Positions 1-8,719 of a stretch of 35,715 nt of DNA are shown in pieces. The stretch covers positions 50,506 through 86,220 of the forward strand of contig JADGDT010000001.1 of assembly GCA_016744755.1 (NCBI GenBank). The letters run 5' to 3'. Both the position numbers and the translations under genes were made by a program. A model generated the notes under the pieces. That model saw nothing but the letters and a program-made list of their open reading frames with translations. It did no database searches and was not told where the DNA came from. Positions within the stretch are counted from its first letter, which is position 1, and every line of letters begins with the position of its first letter. Source of the stretch: Ichthyobacteriaceae bacterium. Its GTDB lineage: Bacteria; Bacteroidota; Bacteroidia; Flavobacteriales; JADGDT01.

Positions 1-446
1 CTTGGTAAAACATGTGTTCCCCCAGCATCAGGGATAAGCCCTATTTTAGAAAAAATCTGGATAAATTGTGCAGATTCACTGGCAATAACTATATCGCAAG
101 CAAGTGCAATATTGGCGCCAGCACCTGCTGCTACGCCATTAACCGAAGCAACCACAGGTTTGTTTAATTCTCGTATTTTTGTAACTATTGGGTTGAAATT
201 ATCTGAAAGAATTTTTGATAAATCTGGCCCATTTGGATCAATTAATTCAGCAATATCCTGTCCGGTGCTAAATGCTTTCCCTTCGCCAGTAATTAGTACA
301 GATCGAATGGAATTATCTTCTCTTGCAAGATCAAGTGTTTCTTGCAATTCTTTCGCTAATAAGGTATTGAAAGAGTTGAATACTTTAGGTCTATTGATGG
401 TTATTTTAAGTACACCTTCAATAGTTTCGTTATTTAAAAAATTCAT
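1..446 (-). CDS. Enoyl-CoA hydratase/isomerase family protein (PaaG-like), 3' end outside window
   Basis: This is a crotonase-fold enzyme acting on acyl-CoA thioesters, as in beta-oxidation or phenylacetate breakdown. About 148 residues are visible from the ATG at 444-446, and the C-terminus lies beyond base 1. The family's CoA-binding and oxyanion segments are readable: an N-terminal ITINRP motif (residues 15-20), a GKAFSTGQD loop (about 55-63), VNGVAAGAGANIALACD (about 103-119), and a GLIPDAGGTHVLP segment near the cut end that resembles the PaaG branch (2,3-dehydroadipyl-CoA hydratase or epoxyphenylacetyl-CoA isomerase). No other paa genes are visible, so the exact substrate is open. The superfamily is clear from sequence; the PaaG assignment is inference. 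Confidence 0.85.
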   Translation of the reverse strand, partial: MNFLNNETIEGVLKITINRPKVFNSFNTLLAKELQETLDLAREDNSIRSVLITGEGKAFSTGQDIAELIDPNGPDLSKILSDNFNPIVTKIRELNKPVVASVNGVAAGAGANIALACDIVIASESAQFIQIFSKIGLIPDAGGTHVLP

Positions 447-513
447 ATAGAGTTATGTTGATTAAGGTTATTCAAATATATAAAATTAGCTCTTAGCATA
501 AATATATTAACAT

Positions 514-1161
514 CTACACAAATAAGTAAATAGAAATAAAATGAGTAATACTCCCAATGAGAACAAATATGTGGAAGATGGCATGATTATAATTTATTTT
601 TTTTACACTATAAAGAACCGCTCCTATAGTGTACGAAATTCCACCAACCAACAACCAAATTAGTCCTTCCGAAGACAAATTATTTATCAGAGGTTTTGCT
701 GCAAAAATCATTAACCATCCCATAAGAACGTACATAATAGTAGAAAAAATTTTGAATTTACCTATGAAAAATAGCTTCAATGTAACTCCAATAATTGCAA
801 GACTCCATATAATACCAAAAACTATCCAACCAATGTTACCCGATAAAGTAATTAATGCAAATGGTGTATAAGTACCCGCAATAAGTACGTATATTGATGC
901 GTGGTCGAACACGTTGAGTTTGTTTCTAATATTCTCTGTTTTAGAATTGTGATATATTGTTGATGCCGAATAAAGAATGATTAGACTTAGTCCATAAACA
1001 ATATAACTGAATAGTTGCATAGCATCGCCACTGCCAACATTATATTTGATAATTAATAATACAAAAGCAATTACACTTAGAATTATTCCTATACCATGAG
1101 AAATAATATTTATTTTCTCTTCGAGAGGTGGGTAAAAAACAGTTTTGCTAGGTTTACTCAT
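514..1161 (-). CDS. Hemolysin III / PAQR family seven-helix membrane protein
   Basis: This 215-residue integral membrane protein has about seven hydrophobic helices and the conserved polar residues of the HlyIII/PAQR superfamily: His22 in NIISHG, Ser66 and His71 in SASTIYH, Asp86-His87 in the DHASIYVLIAGTYTPF signature, and His193, His197 and His207 in the last helices (HAIFH and ITHF). In PAQR proteins the His set binds zinc inside the membrane. Bacterial members (YqfA/TrhA) have been tied to membrane lipid or fluidity homeostasis, and true haemolysis is doubtful. The start lies one base from the ung stop, so the two are probably co-transcribed. Family is certain; physiological role is not. 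Confidence 0.9.
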   Translation of the reverse strand: MSKPSKTVFYPPLEEKINIISHGIGIILSVIAFVLLIIKYNVGSGDAMQLFSYIVYGLSLIILYSASTIYHNSKTENIRNKLNVFDHASIYVLIAGTYTPFALITLSGNIGWIVFGIIWSLAIIGVTLKLFFIGKFKIFSTIMYVLMGWLMIFAAKPLINNLSSEGLIWLLVGGISYTIGAVLYSVKKINYNHAIFHIFVLIGSITHFISIYLFV

Positions 1162-1162
1162 A

Positions 1163-1825
1163 TCACCAAGTTATTTCTTTTTTGTTGTTTGAATTTAAAT
1201 ACTCGTTTATCTGCTTGAAATGATTATTCCCCAAAAAACCTCTATGAGCTGAAAAAGGTGAAGGATGTGCAGATTGAAGAATAAAATGTTTATCGGAATC
1301 AATTAGCAATTTTTTTTTCTGAGCAAAGGCACCCCATAGTACAAATACAATATCTTTTTTAGTTTCTGAAATTAAGCTTATTACTGAATCGGTAAAGACC
1401 TCCCATCCTTTGCCTTGGTGTGATCCTGGTTGTTTTTCCAATACAGTAAGTGTAGCATTAATCATAAGTACTCCTTGCTCTGCCCAATGGGTAAGATCAC
1501 CAGACCAAGGGCAATAATCAGGATATTCGTTTATTAATTCTTTGAAAATATTCCTTAGTGATGGAGGAATCTTTACTCCTTGATTTACAGAGAAGGAAAG
1601 ACCATTTGCTTGCCCATAACCGTGATATGGATCTTGTCCTATAATTACAACTTTTAGATTATTTATATCACAATAATTTAAGGCTGAAAAAATTTCGTCA
1701 GATGGAGGGTAAACTTTTTTAGTTTTATACTCTTTGCCAATAAAAGCCCTGAGGTTTGAAAAATACTCCTTGTTAAATTCTTCTTTTAAGAATTTGCTCC
1801 ATGGCTCAGATATTTTTAGTTGCAT
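1163..1825 (-). CDS. ung: Uracil-DNA glycosylase, family 1
   Basis: This enzyme excises uracil from DNA as the first step of base excision repair. The 220-residue protein has every family 1 signature: GQDPYHG at 63-69 with catalytic Asp65, the substrate-contacting MINATLTV segment (121-128), QPGSHQGKGWE (132-142), the VLWGAFAQ strand (162-169), and the HPSPFSAHRGF leucine-loop region (187-197) with catalytic His187. Length matches the family. The start is an ATG at 1823-1825. It ends one base before the hemolysin III gene, which suggests one transcript, but the two functions are unrelated. Confidence 0.97.
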   Translation of the reverse strand: MQLKISEPWSKFLKEEFNKEYFSNLRAFIGKEYKTKKVYPPSDEIFSALNYCDINNLKVVIIGQDPYHGYGQANGLSFSVNQGVKIPPSLRNIFKELINEYPDYCPWSGDLTHWAEQGVLMINATLTVLEKQPGSHQGKGWEVFTDSVISLISETKKDIVFVLWGAFAQKKKLLIDSDKHFILQSAHPSPFSAHRGFLGNNHFKQINEYLNSNNKKEITW

Positions 1826-1866
1826 ATATTTAGTGAATTTTGTAGTAAAAAAAGAAGTAAATATAT

Positions 1867-2049
1867 CTATTGATTACCTAAATCTTTATGGTCATCCCAC
1901 ACGGTAACAAACCAAAAAACAATAGACGCTATAAGGCCAGAAATCAATAATTTTATAAATAAAGAATCAGAATCATTAGAGCCTAATAGTTTAGTTGAAA
2001 TATACATTGATGCTACAAATACGATGAAAAAAATTACAATTCTCTTCAT
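1867..2049 (-). CDS. Small two-helix membrane protein, unknown function
   Basis: This 60-residue ORF begins at an ATG. It has two hydrophobic segments, about residues 4-20 and 32-49, separated by a short polar loop with acidic residues. It ends in a charged tail (DDHKDLGNQ). I recognise no family. It lies on the same strand as ung, 41 bases upstream of it. A real gene is plausible because the hydrophobic pattern is clean and the space is otherwise empty, but no homologue can be checked here. Confidence 0.5.
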   Translation of the reverse strand: MKRIVIFFIVFVASMYISTKLLGSNDSDSLFIKLLISGLIASIVFWFVTVWDDHKDLGNQ

Positions 2050-2173
2050 TTAATTAAATATTTAGATAGAAATAGCTAATTGAATAATCCAATTAAAAAC
2101 AATTGGTTGCGAGTTGCATAAATGTAGTAATTTTTGATCTATAGATGGTCAATTGTTTATTGAAAATATAAAT

Positions 2174-2608
2174 TTATTCTAAAATCATATGGGTGTGCGG
2201 TATGCCATCTTCTAAGTACTCTTCTCCTATATTTTTGAATCCGAGCGATTTATAAAATGAATTTAGATAGGTTTGAGCACCTATTTTTATGGAGGTATTT
2301 TTATATTCCTTTTTCAAGAACGTAATGGCTTCTGTCATTATTAAGCGACCTAATTTCTTACTTCTGTGTTTTTTGTCTACAACAACTCTTCCTATAGATG
2401 GGAGCTTGTATGTAGTGTTAGGAGGGAGTATTCTTAGGTAAGCAGCAAGAGTGTTTTGTGAATAATAAAGAAGATGCCACGATTTCTGATCGTGATTATC
2501 TGCATCTAAGTAAAAACATTCTTGTTCTACAACAAATACTTTTTCGCGTAAATTAATTATCTTATATAGCTCTGTAGTATCTAGTTCTTCAAATGATTTT
2601 ATTACCAT
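2174..2608 (-). CDS. ElaA-type GNAT N-acetyltransferase
   Basis: This 144-residue acetyltransferase carries the ElaA hallmark near its N-terminus: LREKVFVVEQECFYLDADNHD, about residues 20-40. The acetyl-CoA-binding region follows, with IGRVVVDKKHRSKKLGRLIM (about 72-91) holding the R/Q-x-x-G/K-x-G/A-like turn, and a C-terminal FYKSLGFKNIGEEYLEDGIPH segment typical of GNAT strands 5-6. The substrate of ElaA proteins is not established. Its start lies three bases downstream of the stop of the histidine-kinase-like gene, so it is probably read from the same mRNA. Confidence 0.85.
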   Translation of the reverse strand: MVIKSFEELDTTELYKIINLREKVFVVEQECFYLDADNHDQKSWHLLYYSQNTLAAYLRILPPNTTYKLPSIGRVVVDKKHRSKKLGRLIMTEAITFLKKEYKNTSIKIGAQTYLNSFYKSLGFKNIGEEYLEDGIPHTHMILE

Positions 2609-2611
2609 GAT

Positions 2612-4801
2612 TTATATGGCAGTATTAGGAAAATTCATTATAAATTTAATTCCTTCACCACTATTAGAACTCTCCCAATGAATGTTTCCACCCATTTTAT
2701 TTACCATCTTTTTTGTAACATAAAGATTTATAAACATTCTATCAATTTGATAAATCCCTGAATCAGCATTTGTAGAAAGATCATTATTAAAAACCCTTTT
2801 ATTTATGTTGAAGTTAGATGAGCACATTTCAATAATTTTATCACTATCGCTTTGAAGAAGTTTCACAATAATTTCTCCTTTACTAGCGTAATCAACAACC
2901 GTTTTCAGTAGATGATCAAAAGCATTAGAAATAAGCTCCATATCATGATTAAAAGTCATTGGACTATCACTCTCAACATTGATTTCTAAATCTCTAGCAT
3001 GAGCAAGAGTTCTGTAATTATCAACAACTTCTATAATAAGTTCATCAAATTCAAACTCTTCATTTACTAATGTCTTCTTTTTTTCTTCTAGCGAATATAA
3101 TTCTGTTATAGACTTAATAATAGCGTTAAGCCTATAAGTACTCGATGTTATTAATTCTAACTGTTCGTAAAGTACATCGTTCTCCTCATTTTCACCTTTC
3201 AATATTTTCACTAAATTTTGTATTTCAGAAATAGGTGTTTTTAGAGATTCGCTAATATTTTTAAGTAAATCAGATTTTATTCTGCTTACGTCTTCTTCAT
3301 TTTTCTTAGAATTGGCTAGTAATTTATTTGTCTTTTTTAGTTCTTTTGTTCGTTCCTGTACAAGTTCTTCAAGAGTTTCGTTTAATCGTCTATTTGAGTA
3401 ATAGAGATAAAATAATAGACTTAAAACTATTAGTACAAGAATAATAATAAGCATCAAATAATTAGATGTGGTTTTATTTCTATCTCTTTCTAATTCTGCT
3501 TTTTGCTTTTCTTGAGACAATAATTCTAGCTCAATTTCTTTTTTATTAATAGCATACTTATCCTCTATATCTGATGCTATCTTTGATTTTTTAATACTAA
3601 ATATAGAATCTCGTGTGTCAGAATAATAGATAAAATTACTATAAGCGTCCTTGTATTTCTTCTCTAAATAATTTAATTCAGCTAAATATTGAAAATTCTT
3701 CAATGTAATATCTAAATACCCGTATTTTTGACTAATACTCTGAGATTTATTTAAATATTCTCTACTCTGTTTGTTATCCCCCGTCTTGTAGTATGCAATA
3801 CCCAGATTGTTGTAGGTTTTAGATAAATCAAAAATAGATCCAGTTTCTAAAAATATATTTTGTGCTAAATTTGTATATACAAATACTTTATCAAACTTAT
3901 TTTGCTTTATATATATATATATATAGTTGTTATATACTCTTCCAAGACCTAGTAGAATATCTTTATCATTAAAAATTACTTCTGCTTGTTTTAATACTAT
4001 CAAAGCAGAGTCGAGCTTATTTAAATCAAAATATAAGTTAGAAAACAGAAGGTAATTATTTGCAAGCTCTGTCTTGTTTTCTAATTTCTCACTAAGTTTT
4101 TTAGATAGGTTAAGATACTTTCTAGCTTTGTTAATTTCCCCAATTTCAATGTAGACCTGAGCAATATGATTTTGCAAATCAGATATTTTACCATATTCGT
4201 TTGAACTCTCAAGGATTTCTAAACTTTTAAAAAAGAATTTTAATGATTTTATATAATTATTTAGAAGTAAGTGAACATTGCCTAAGTTAAAATATGTAAT
4301 AGATAAAGATAGTTCTTCTGATTTCAGTGTTTTCTTTAAGTATAAACTTCTCTCTAAAAACAGTAAGGATTTACTGTAATCATTAGGCCATCGCAAATAA
4401 TACATTCCCAAATTATTGGTAATTTTAGCAAGACCAATACTATCGTTAGAAAGTGTATAATATTCGTATGAGGTATTGTAACTTTCTTTAGTCTGATTAC
4501 CTTTACCTAAATAGGTATATATATTTCCTAAATTCCTGTAACTATCTCCTAGGTTGCTGTTAAGTTCATTTTGCAATCCAATAGATATAGCTTTTTTTAA
4601 ACATAAGAATGAAAAAGTGGTATCTGTTTTCGAAAACTTTCTTGCAGTTTCGTTAAGATAGTTAACTTTGTCTTGTGGGGTTTTATATTTTGACAATGCA
4701 ATATTCAGGCTATCGCTATCTATTTCAGCGTAACTTGAGTTGATGATAAATGGGCCTACAATAATTAATATTGTAGTTAGTATTTTATTGGTTAGTGACA
4801 A
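2612..4801 (-). CDS. TPR-repeat sensor with degenerate histidine kinase domain (pseudokinase)
   Basis: The 729-residue protein starts at TTG (4799-4801); an in-frame stop lies four codons upstream and no ATG occurs before the TPR region. Residues 1-25 form a signal peptide, about 40-400 are TPR units (repeated YxNLGxxY patterns), 448-468 a membrane helix, and 470-505 a coiled coil. Residues 506-729 align with a HisKA-HATPase module: the C-terminal KKMVNKMGGNIHWESSNSGEGIKF pattern is kinase-like. The phospho-acceptor His is replaced by Glu518 in the H-box (NISESLKTPI, where NISHELRTPL is usual). The N-box Asn is missing in LLKTVVDYA (631-639), and no DxGxG motif is seen. This suggests a non-catalytic sensor or partner of another kinase. 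No response regulator is adjacent. Confidence 0.85.
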   Translation of the reverse strand: MSLTNKILTTILIIVGPFIINSSYAEIDSDSLNIALSKYKTPQDKVNYLNETARKFSKTDTTFSFLCLKKAISIGLQNELNSNLGDSYRNLGNIYTYLGKGNQTKESYNTSYEYYTLSNDSIGLAKITNNLGMYYLRWPNDYSKSLLFLERSLYLKKTLKSEELSLSITYFNLGNVHLLLNNYIKSLKFFFKSLEILESSNEYGKISDLQNHIAQVYIEIGEINKARKYLNLSKKLSEKLENKTELANNYLLFSNLYFDLNKLDSALIVLKQAEVIFNDKDILLGLGRVYNNYIYIYIKQNKFDKVFVYTNLAQNIFLETGSIFDLSKTYNNLGIAYYKTGDNKQSREYLNKSQSISQKYGYLDITLKNFQYLAELNYLEKKYKDAYSNFIYYSDTRDSIFSIKKSKIASDIEDKYAINKKEIELELLSQEKQKAELERDRNKTTSNYLMLIIILVLIVLSLLFYLYYSNRRLNETLEELVQERTKELKKTNKLLANSKKNEEDVSRIKSDLLKNISESLKTPISEIQNLVKILKGENEENDVLYEQLELITSSTYRLNAIIKSITELYSLEEKKKTLVNEEFEFDELIIEVVDNYRTLAHARDLEINVESDSPMTFNHDMELISNAFDHLLKTVVDYASKGEIIVKLLQSDSDKIIEMCSSNFNINKRVFNNDLSTNADSGIYQIDRMFINLYVTKKMVNKMGGNIHWESSNSGEGIKFIMNFPNTAI
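3908..3925. repeat. (TA)9 dinucleotide tract inside the pseudokinase gene
   Basis: Nine uninterrupted TA units lie within the TPR coding region, where they encode the alternating Tyr-Ile stretch at about residues 293-298. A change of one unit would shift the reading frame. Confidence 0.95.
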
Positions 4802-4870
4802 ATAAGTTAATTATGTTGTTATCATAAATAAAACTAGCATAAATGTAGTGTTTTTAAATAGTACTAAAGG

Positions 4871-5434
4871 ATGATTATAGACGAAAATGAAAACCCTTGG
4901 AAAATTGACGGTAGCACTAGTATTTACAGTAATTCATGGATACAAGTAACTGAGTTTAATGTAAGAAACCCTAACAATGGTATAGGAATTTACGGTAGGG
5001 TGCACTTCAATAATATAGCTATAGGCATATTGGTTTTAGACAAAAACTACAATACTTGGCTCGTTGGACAATACAGATTTCCTATTGATAAATACTCGTG
5101 GGAGATACCTGAAGGAGGGGGAGATTTAGAGGTTAGCCCTGTTGAATCGGCAAAACGAGAACTAAAAGAAGAAACAGGAATAGTTGCTAAAAATTGGACT
5201 ACTTTGCTGGAAATGGATCTTAGCAATTCTGTTTCCGATGAAAGAAGTATTTCTTTTGTAGCAAGAGATTTGACGTTCGAAGAATCAGAGCCAGAAGAAA
5301 CAGAACAGTTACAAATAAAAAAAGTTCCTTTCGATGACGTTTATAAAATGGTTATGAATGGAGAAATTAGAGATAGTATAACTGTATCTTCAATATTGAA
5401 AGCAAAAATATTAATTGATAATGGTGAATTATGA
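4871..5434 (+). CDS. Nudix hydrolase, ADP-ribose pyrophosphatase-like
   Basis: This 187-residue Nudix protein probably hydrolyses a nucleoside diphosphate sugar such as ADP-ribose. The Nudix box runs from Gly82 to Ile104: it begins PEGGG and ends RELKEETGI with the metal-binding REXXEE core at residues 96-101. The Glu normally found seven residues before RE is Val88 here, and a Glu sits one place earlier, so the box is slightly off consensus. The upstream GQYRFPIDKYSWEIPEGGG segment resembles ADP-ribose pyrophosphatases. The stop codon overlaps the start of the next gene (ATGA, four bases), which indicates translational coupling with the metallo-hydrolase. Confidence 0.88.
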   Translation: MIIDENENPWKIDGSTSIYSNSWIQVTEFNVRNPNNGIGIYGRVHFNNIAIGILVLDKNYNTWLVGQYRFPIDKYSWEIPEGGGDLEVSPVESAKRELKEETGIVAKNWTTLLEMDLSNSVSDERSISFVARDLTFEESEPEETEQLQIKKVPFDDVYKMVMNGEIRDSITVSSILKAKILIDNGEL

Positions 5435-6294
5435 AATTATATCCAATAGAAACAGGTAATTTTAGGTTAGATGGCGGAGCAATGTTTGGAGTAGTACCTA
5501 GAGTATTATGGCAAAAAACAAATCCTGCCGATGAGAATAACCAAATAGAAATGGCTATGCGTTGTTTACTAGTAGAAACTAATGGTAAACTTATTCTTAT
5601 AGATACAGGTTTGGGAGATAAGCAATCAGATAAATTCTTTTCGCACTACAATCTTTATGGAGATGATACATTAATGAAATCACTGCTCAAATATGGCTTT
5701 ACAAAAGAAGATATCACTGATATTTTTCTAACACATTTACATTTCGATCATGTTGGTGGTGCTGTAGAATGGAATAGCGATAAAACAAAACTTCAGCCTA
5801 CTTTCCCTAATGCTAAATACTGGACAAATGCCGACCATTGGGAGTGGGCTACAAAACCTAATCCTAGAGAGAAAGCATCTTTCCTAAAAGAAAATATTTT
5901 ACCCCTTCAAGAAAGTGGTCAATTACATTTTATCGATTTCAAAGGAGAAAAGATGTTAACAAATACTGAATTTGGATTTGATATACTTAGAGTAGATGGT
6001 CATACCAACGGACAAATGTTACCTGTAATTAACTATAAAGGAAAAACTGTTGTTTACATGGCCGATTTTCTTCCTACATCGGGTCATGTACCATTGCCTT
6101 ATGTTATGGGTTACGATACAAGACCTTTAATTACAATTACCGAAAAAGAAGAATTCCTGAAAATAGCAGCCGATAACAATTATTATCTTTTTTTAGAACA
6201 CGATGCTTACTACGATATGTGTACTGTATCTAATACCATAAAAGGAGTAAGATTAAATGAAACTCTTAAGTTTGAAGATGTTTTTGGAGAATAA
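5431..6294 (+). CDS. Metallo-beta-lactamase-fold hydrolase
   Basis: This 287-residue MBL-fold hydrolase has a full dinuclear metal site: His102, His104, Asp106 and His107 in THLHFDH, His191 in VDGHTNG, Asp212 in YMADFLP and His257 in FLEHDAY. An N-terminal IDTGLGD segment (58-64) is also typical. There is no signal peptide, so it should be cytoplasmic. The substrate cannot be told; overall build resembles the lactonase/YtnP-like quorum-quenching and general MBL group. It overlaps the Nudix gene by four bases. Its stop lies two bases from the stop of the convergent protease gene, with no hairpin between them. Confidence 0.9.
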   Translation: MKLYPIETGNFRLDGGAMFGVVPRVLWQKTNPADENNQIEMAMRCLLVETNGKLILIDTGLGDKQSDKFFSHYNLYGDDTLMKSLLKYGFTKEDITDIFLTHLHFDHVGGAVEWNSDKTKLQPTFPNAKYWTNADHWEWATKPNPREKASFLKENILPLQESGQLHFIDFKGEKMLTNTEFGFDILRVDGHTNGQMLPVINYKGKTVVYMADFLPTSGHVPLPYVMGYDTRPLITITEKEEFLKIAADNNYYLFLEHDAYYDMCTVSNTIKGVRLNETLKFEDVFGE

Positions 6295-6296
6295 CT

Positions 6297-7934
6297 CTAA
6301 TTTACGAAAAGAAGTTTAGTGGTAGTAATTTTGCCATTGTAGTTTGTTCTAGAAAAGTATACTCCACTTGGCAAATTGGTTTTGTACGTAGTTGTATTAG
6401 GGTTTTTTATTGTTTTAATAACTTGTCCGTTTATATTGTAAATATTCACTTCCTCCAATAATAAGGGGTCTATATTTCCAAAATTAATTATTCCATCAAG
6501 TATAGGGTTTGGTGATATCGTTAATTCATCTTCAAACTCTAGTTCTTTAGCACCATTTTTATCATACCCTAATATCGACGTTGTGTTAGTATAACTAGGA
6601 TCTAGCCAATATTTTATCTGAGATGTGTTTTCAGCTCTATACTCCCAGCTGTAAGATATTTTACCATAAAAGTCACTACTTGTAGTTGAGCTACAACTAC
6701 TCCCTCCGCCAGTAAGTATTCCTATAATCTGCCCTTTATAGTTTAGAATTGACGACCCTGAAGAGCCAGCTTCTGTAACCCCAGATTCCCAAAATACTTT
6801 CCAATGTGTGTCAGTTGCGACTTTGTCATCGTATTCCGATGAGGTTAGTGCCTCGTTGTAAGTGTTTATCTTTTTAATGTCTCCCGAAGGGTGATGATAG
6901 CTGTAGCCATTGGTAGAGCCGACATCTCTGTTATCCCAACCTGCCCAAAATGGGTTGTATTCATCTGGAATTTTAGTGTTTAATTCAAGTAAACAAAAAT
7001 CGCTATCGGCATCGCCAGCAGTACCAGAGTTAGCTTTGTAGCTTGCTCCTTGCAAATATTGTGTTGCTAGAATTCCTTCGCTTATTGGATTATCGCAATC
7101 TGGAGAATCGTAATTAAAATAGAATACCCAGTTTTCTAAATCTTGTGTTGATGCTCCTTCGTATTCTCCATTAACCATGTAGTTGTAACAGTGGTCGGCA
7201 GTAATCATGTAAGGAGTATCGTCTTGATTGGTATTTCCAATTATTGTTCCAGTACACCAACCTAACCATGTTTTTCCATTTACTGTTTTCACCGTTCTAA
7301 TTCGTACCACAGATCTTTTTTCTGGTTGAAAATCCTCATCAGTATTACAGTTCGCGTTAATCTCGCAATCTCCTGATGTGCCAAAACCATACTCAGAATT
7401 GATATTTTTATAAGCGTAGTTAAGAGTGATATTCTCTGAAATATTCTTTGTTGTGTCATTAACTTCAGGGTTAAATTCCACAGAAATATTATTGCCCATA
7501 AAGAATTCACTAGAAAAAGTATCAGAATATTTAATGTTAGTTTTAGAGATGTTGTGGATGTTTTCATTCTCATTAAAAACATACAATTTATCACCAGTGG
7601 TTAGATTTGTTTTGTTAAAATCTAAAGACAAAGATTTTGCATCTTTAGCTGTAATCTTAAGAACCCATATCCATTCTCCTAAATCGTTAACTACCCATTT
7701 TCCTTTTTCTAAAAGGTTTAAATCGGAAATAGCCACAGCAAAAGTGTAGTTGTAAAGTTCTATTATATCTTCATTTTTACTCGATTGATATAGTGGGTTG
7801 TTAATTTTTACAACATTTACTTCTTCCAATATTCTATTGTTCATAAAAGAGCTTGGAGTATTCTGAGCTGTAGAAAAACTTGCAAATAGTAATAAGATAA
7901 ATACTAGAACGTTATTGATGTATGATTTGTTCAT
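6297..7934 (-). CDS. Secreted trypsin-like serine protease (lysyl endopeptidase-like) with T9SS sorting domain
   Basis: This is a 545-residue extracellular protease. Residues 1-23 are a Sec signal peptide ending in STAQ. A propeptide-like region runs to about 185. The chymotrypsin-fold domain follows with a complete triad: His248 in ITADHCY, Asp312 in DSDFCLLEL and Ser392 in EAGSSGSS. The segments PFWAGWDNRD, HHPSGDIKKI and GVTEAGSSGS closely resemble Achromobacter-type lysyl endopeptidase, so cleavage after Lys is a reasonable inference. Residues about 470-545 form a type A T9SS sorting domain (LTISPNP, VNIYNINGQV, LPSGVYF), pointing to export by the type IX system. It stands alone on the minus strand. 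Confidence 0.93.
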   Translation of the reverse strand: MNKSYINNVLVFILLLFASFSTAQNTPSSFMNNRILEEVNVVKINNPLYQSSKNEDIIELYNYTFAVAISDLNLLEKGKWVVNDLGEWIWVLKITAKDAKSLSLDFNKTNLTTGDKLYVFNENENIHNISKTNIKYSDTFSSEFFMGNNISVEFNPEVNDTTKNISENITLNYAYKNINSEYGFGTSGDCEINANCNTDEDFQPEKRSVVRIRTVKTVNGKTWLGWCTGTIIGNTNQDDTPYMITADHCYNYMVNGEYEGASTQDLENWVFYFNYDSPDCDNPISEGILATQYLQGASYKANSGTAGDADSDFCLLELNTKIPDEYNPFWAGWDNRDVGSTNGYSYHHPSGDIKKINTYNEALTSSEYDDKVATDTHWKVFWESGVTEAGSSGSSILNYKGQIIGILTGGGSSCSSTTSSDFYGKISYSWEYRAENTSQIKYWLDPSYTNTTSILGYDKNGAKELEFEDELTISPNPILDGIINFGNIDPLLLEEVNIYNINGQVIKTIKNPNTTTYKTNLPSGVYFSRTNYNGKITTTKLLFVN

Positions 7935-8078
7935 TCTTGGATTTTTGTCAATACAAGATACATCTTTATTTTAATAAATTATTGATGATTATATTTATAA
8001 ATTAGTATGCAGAATTATAATGGCATTATTTTTGAACCCAAATAAGTAATTAAACTATAAACCTTTAATTTAAATATT

Positions 8079-8579
8079 ATGAAAAACACATTTTTATTTA
8101 TTGTATTAATTTTTTCTTCAGCAATCTTCAACACACTTTCTGCTCAGGAAAGTATTGGGATTAATTATTCTTCAGTTTCAACTGATACTCCTCCTCCTTT
8201 GTACATTGTTGATGGGAAAGAAATGGATAGTTTCGGACTAAATGATATGAAACCAGACGACATTGAAAGTATGTCAGTTTTTAAGGGCGATGATGCTATA
8301 AACAAATATGGAGCTAAAGGTAAGAATGGGGTAATAGAAATTATCACGAAAAATACGTCTGTAAAAGAGGCAACAAAATCAGAAATAAAGTTAAACAGTA
8401 ATGATATAGTTCCTCAACCTCTTTACATATTAGATGGTGTAGAAATTTCTTTATCTGATTTAAAAAAAATTGATAAAGACACGATAGAAAAAATGGTAGT
8501 TATAAAAGATGAAAAGGCCGTAGAGAAGTACGGAGATAAAGGTAAGGATGGAGTAGTAGAAATACATTCGAAAAAATAG
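8079..8579 (+). CDS. Secreted protein made of two TonB-plug-like repeats
   Basis: This 166-residue protein has a signal peptide (residues 1-22, ending in LSAQ) followed by two copies of a roughly 55-residue unit. Each has the form PLYIVDGKE or PLYILDGVE, then D-x-IE-x-M, then YG-x-KGK-x-GV-x-EI. This pattern is that of the plug region of SusC-type TonB-dependent receptors (LYVVDGVP, INPNDIESIEVLKDASA, YGSRGANGVI). There is no beta-barrel. Similar units also occur at the C-terminus of some Bacteroidota BlaR1/M56 peptidases, but no peptidase domain is present. The role is unknown; a small periplasmic adaptor is a guess. A strong terminator follows. Confidence 0.8.
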   Translation: MKNTFLFIVLIFSSAIFNTLSAQESIGINYSSVSTDTPPPLYIVDGKEMDSFGLNDMKPDDIESMSVFKGDDAINKYGAKGKNGVIEIITKNTSVKEATKSEIKLNSNDIVPQPLYILDGVEISLSDLKKIDKDTIEKMVVIKDEKAVEKYGDKGKDGVVEIHSKK

Positions 8580-8609
8580 ATATACAATAAATTATTAGTT
8601 TTTAATTCT

Positions 8610-8643
8610 ATATCAGGTTGTAATTACAACCTGATATTTTTTT
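8610..8643 (+). terminator. Intrinsic terminator after the plug-repeat gene
   Basis: A perfect 12-bp stem (8610-8621 with 8626-8637) with an AATT loop is followed directly by a T run to 8643. It closes the upstream transcript before kbl. Confidence 0.92.
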
Positions 8644-8675
8644 GCCATAACTTACATTAATAAATTATAGCTTAT

Positions 8676-8683
8676 TATATTTG
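8676..8683 (+). promoter_or_regulatory. Candidate -7 box for kbl
   Basis: TATATTTG matches the Bacteroidota sigma-A -7 consensus TAnnTTTG and lies 37 bases before the kbl start, just after a terminator. I do not see a good TTTG -33 box at the usual spacing, so this is tentative. Confidence 0.4.
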
Positions 8684-8719
8684 CCAAACATGTAATTAAA
8701 TAAACAAACAACAAACTAT

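Noticed and set aside
112-450. 112-codon plus-strand ORF over the enoyl-CoA hydratase
   Set aside because: It is the antisense shadow of a gene with clear crotonase motifs on the minus strand.
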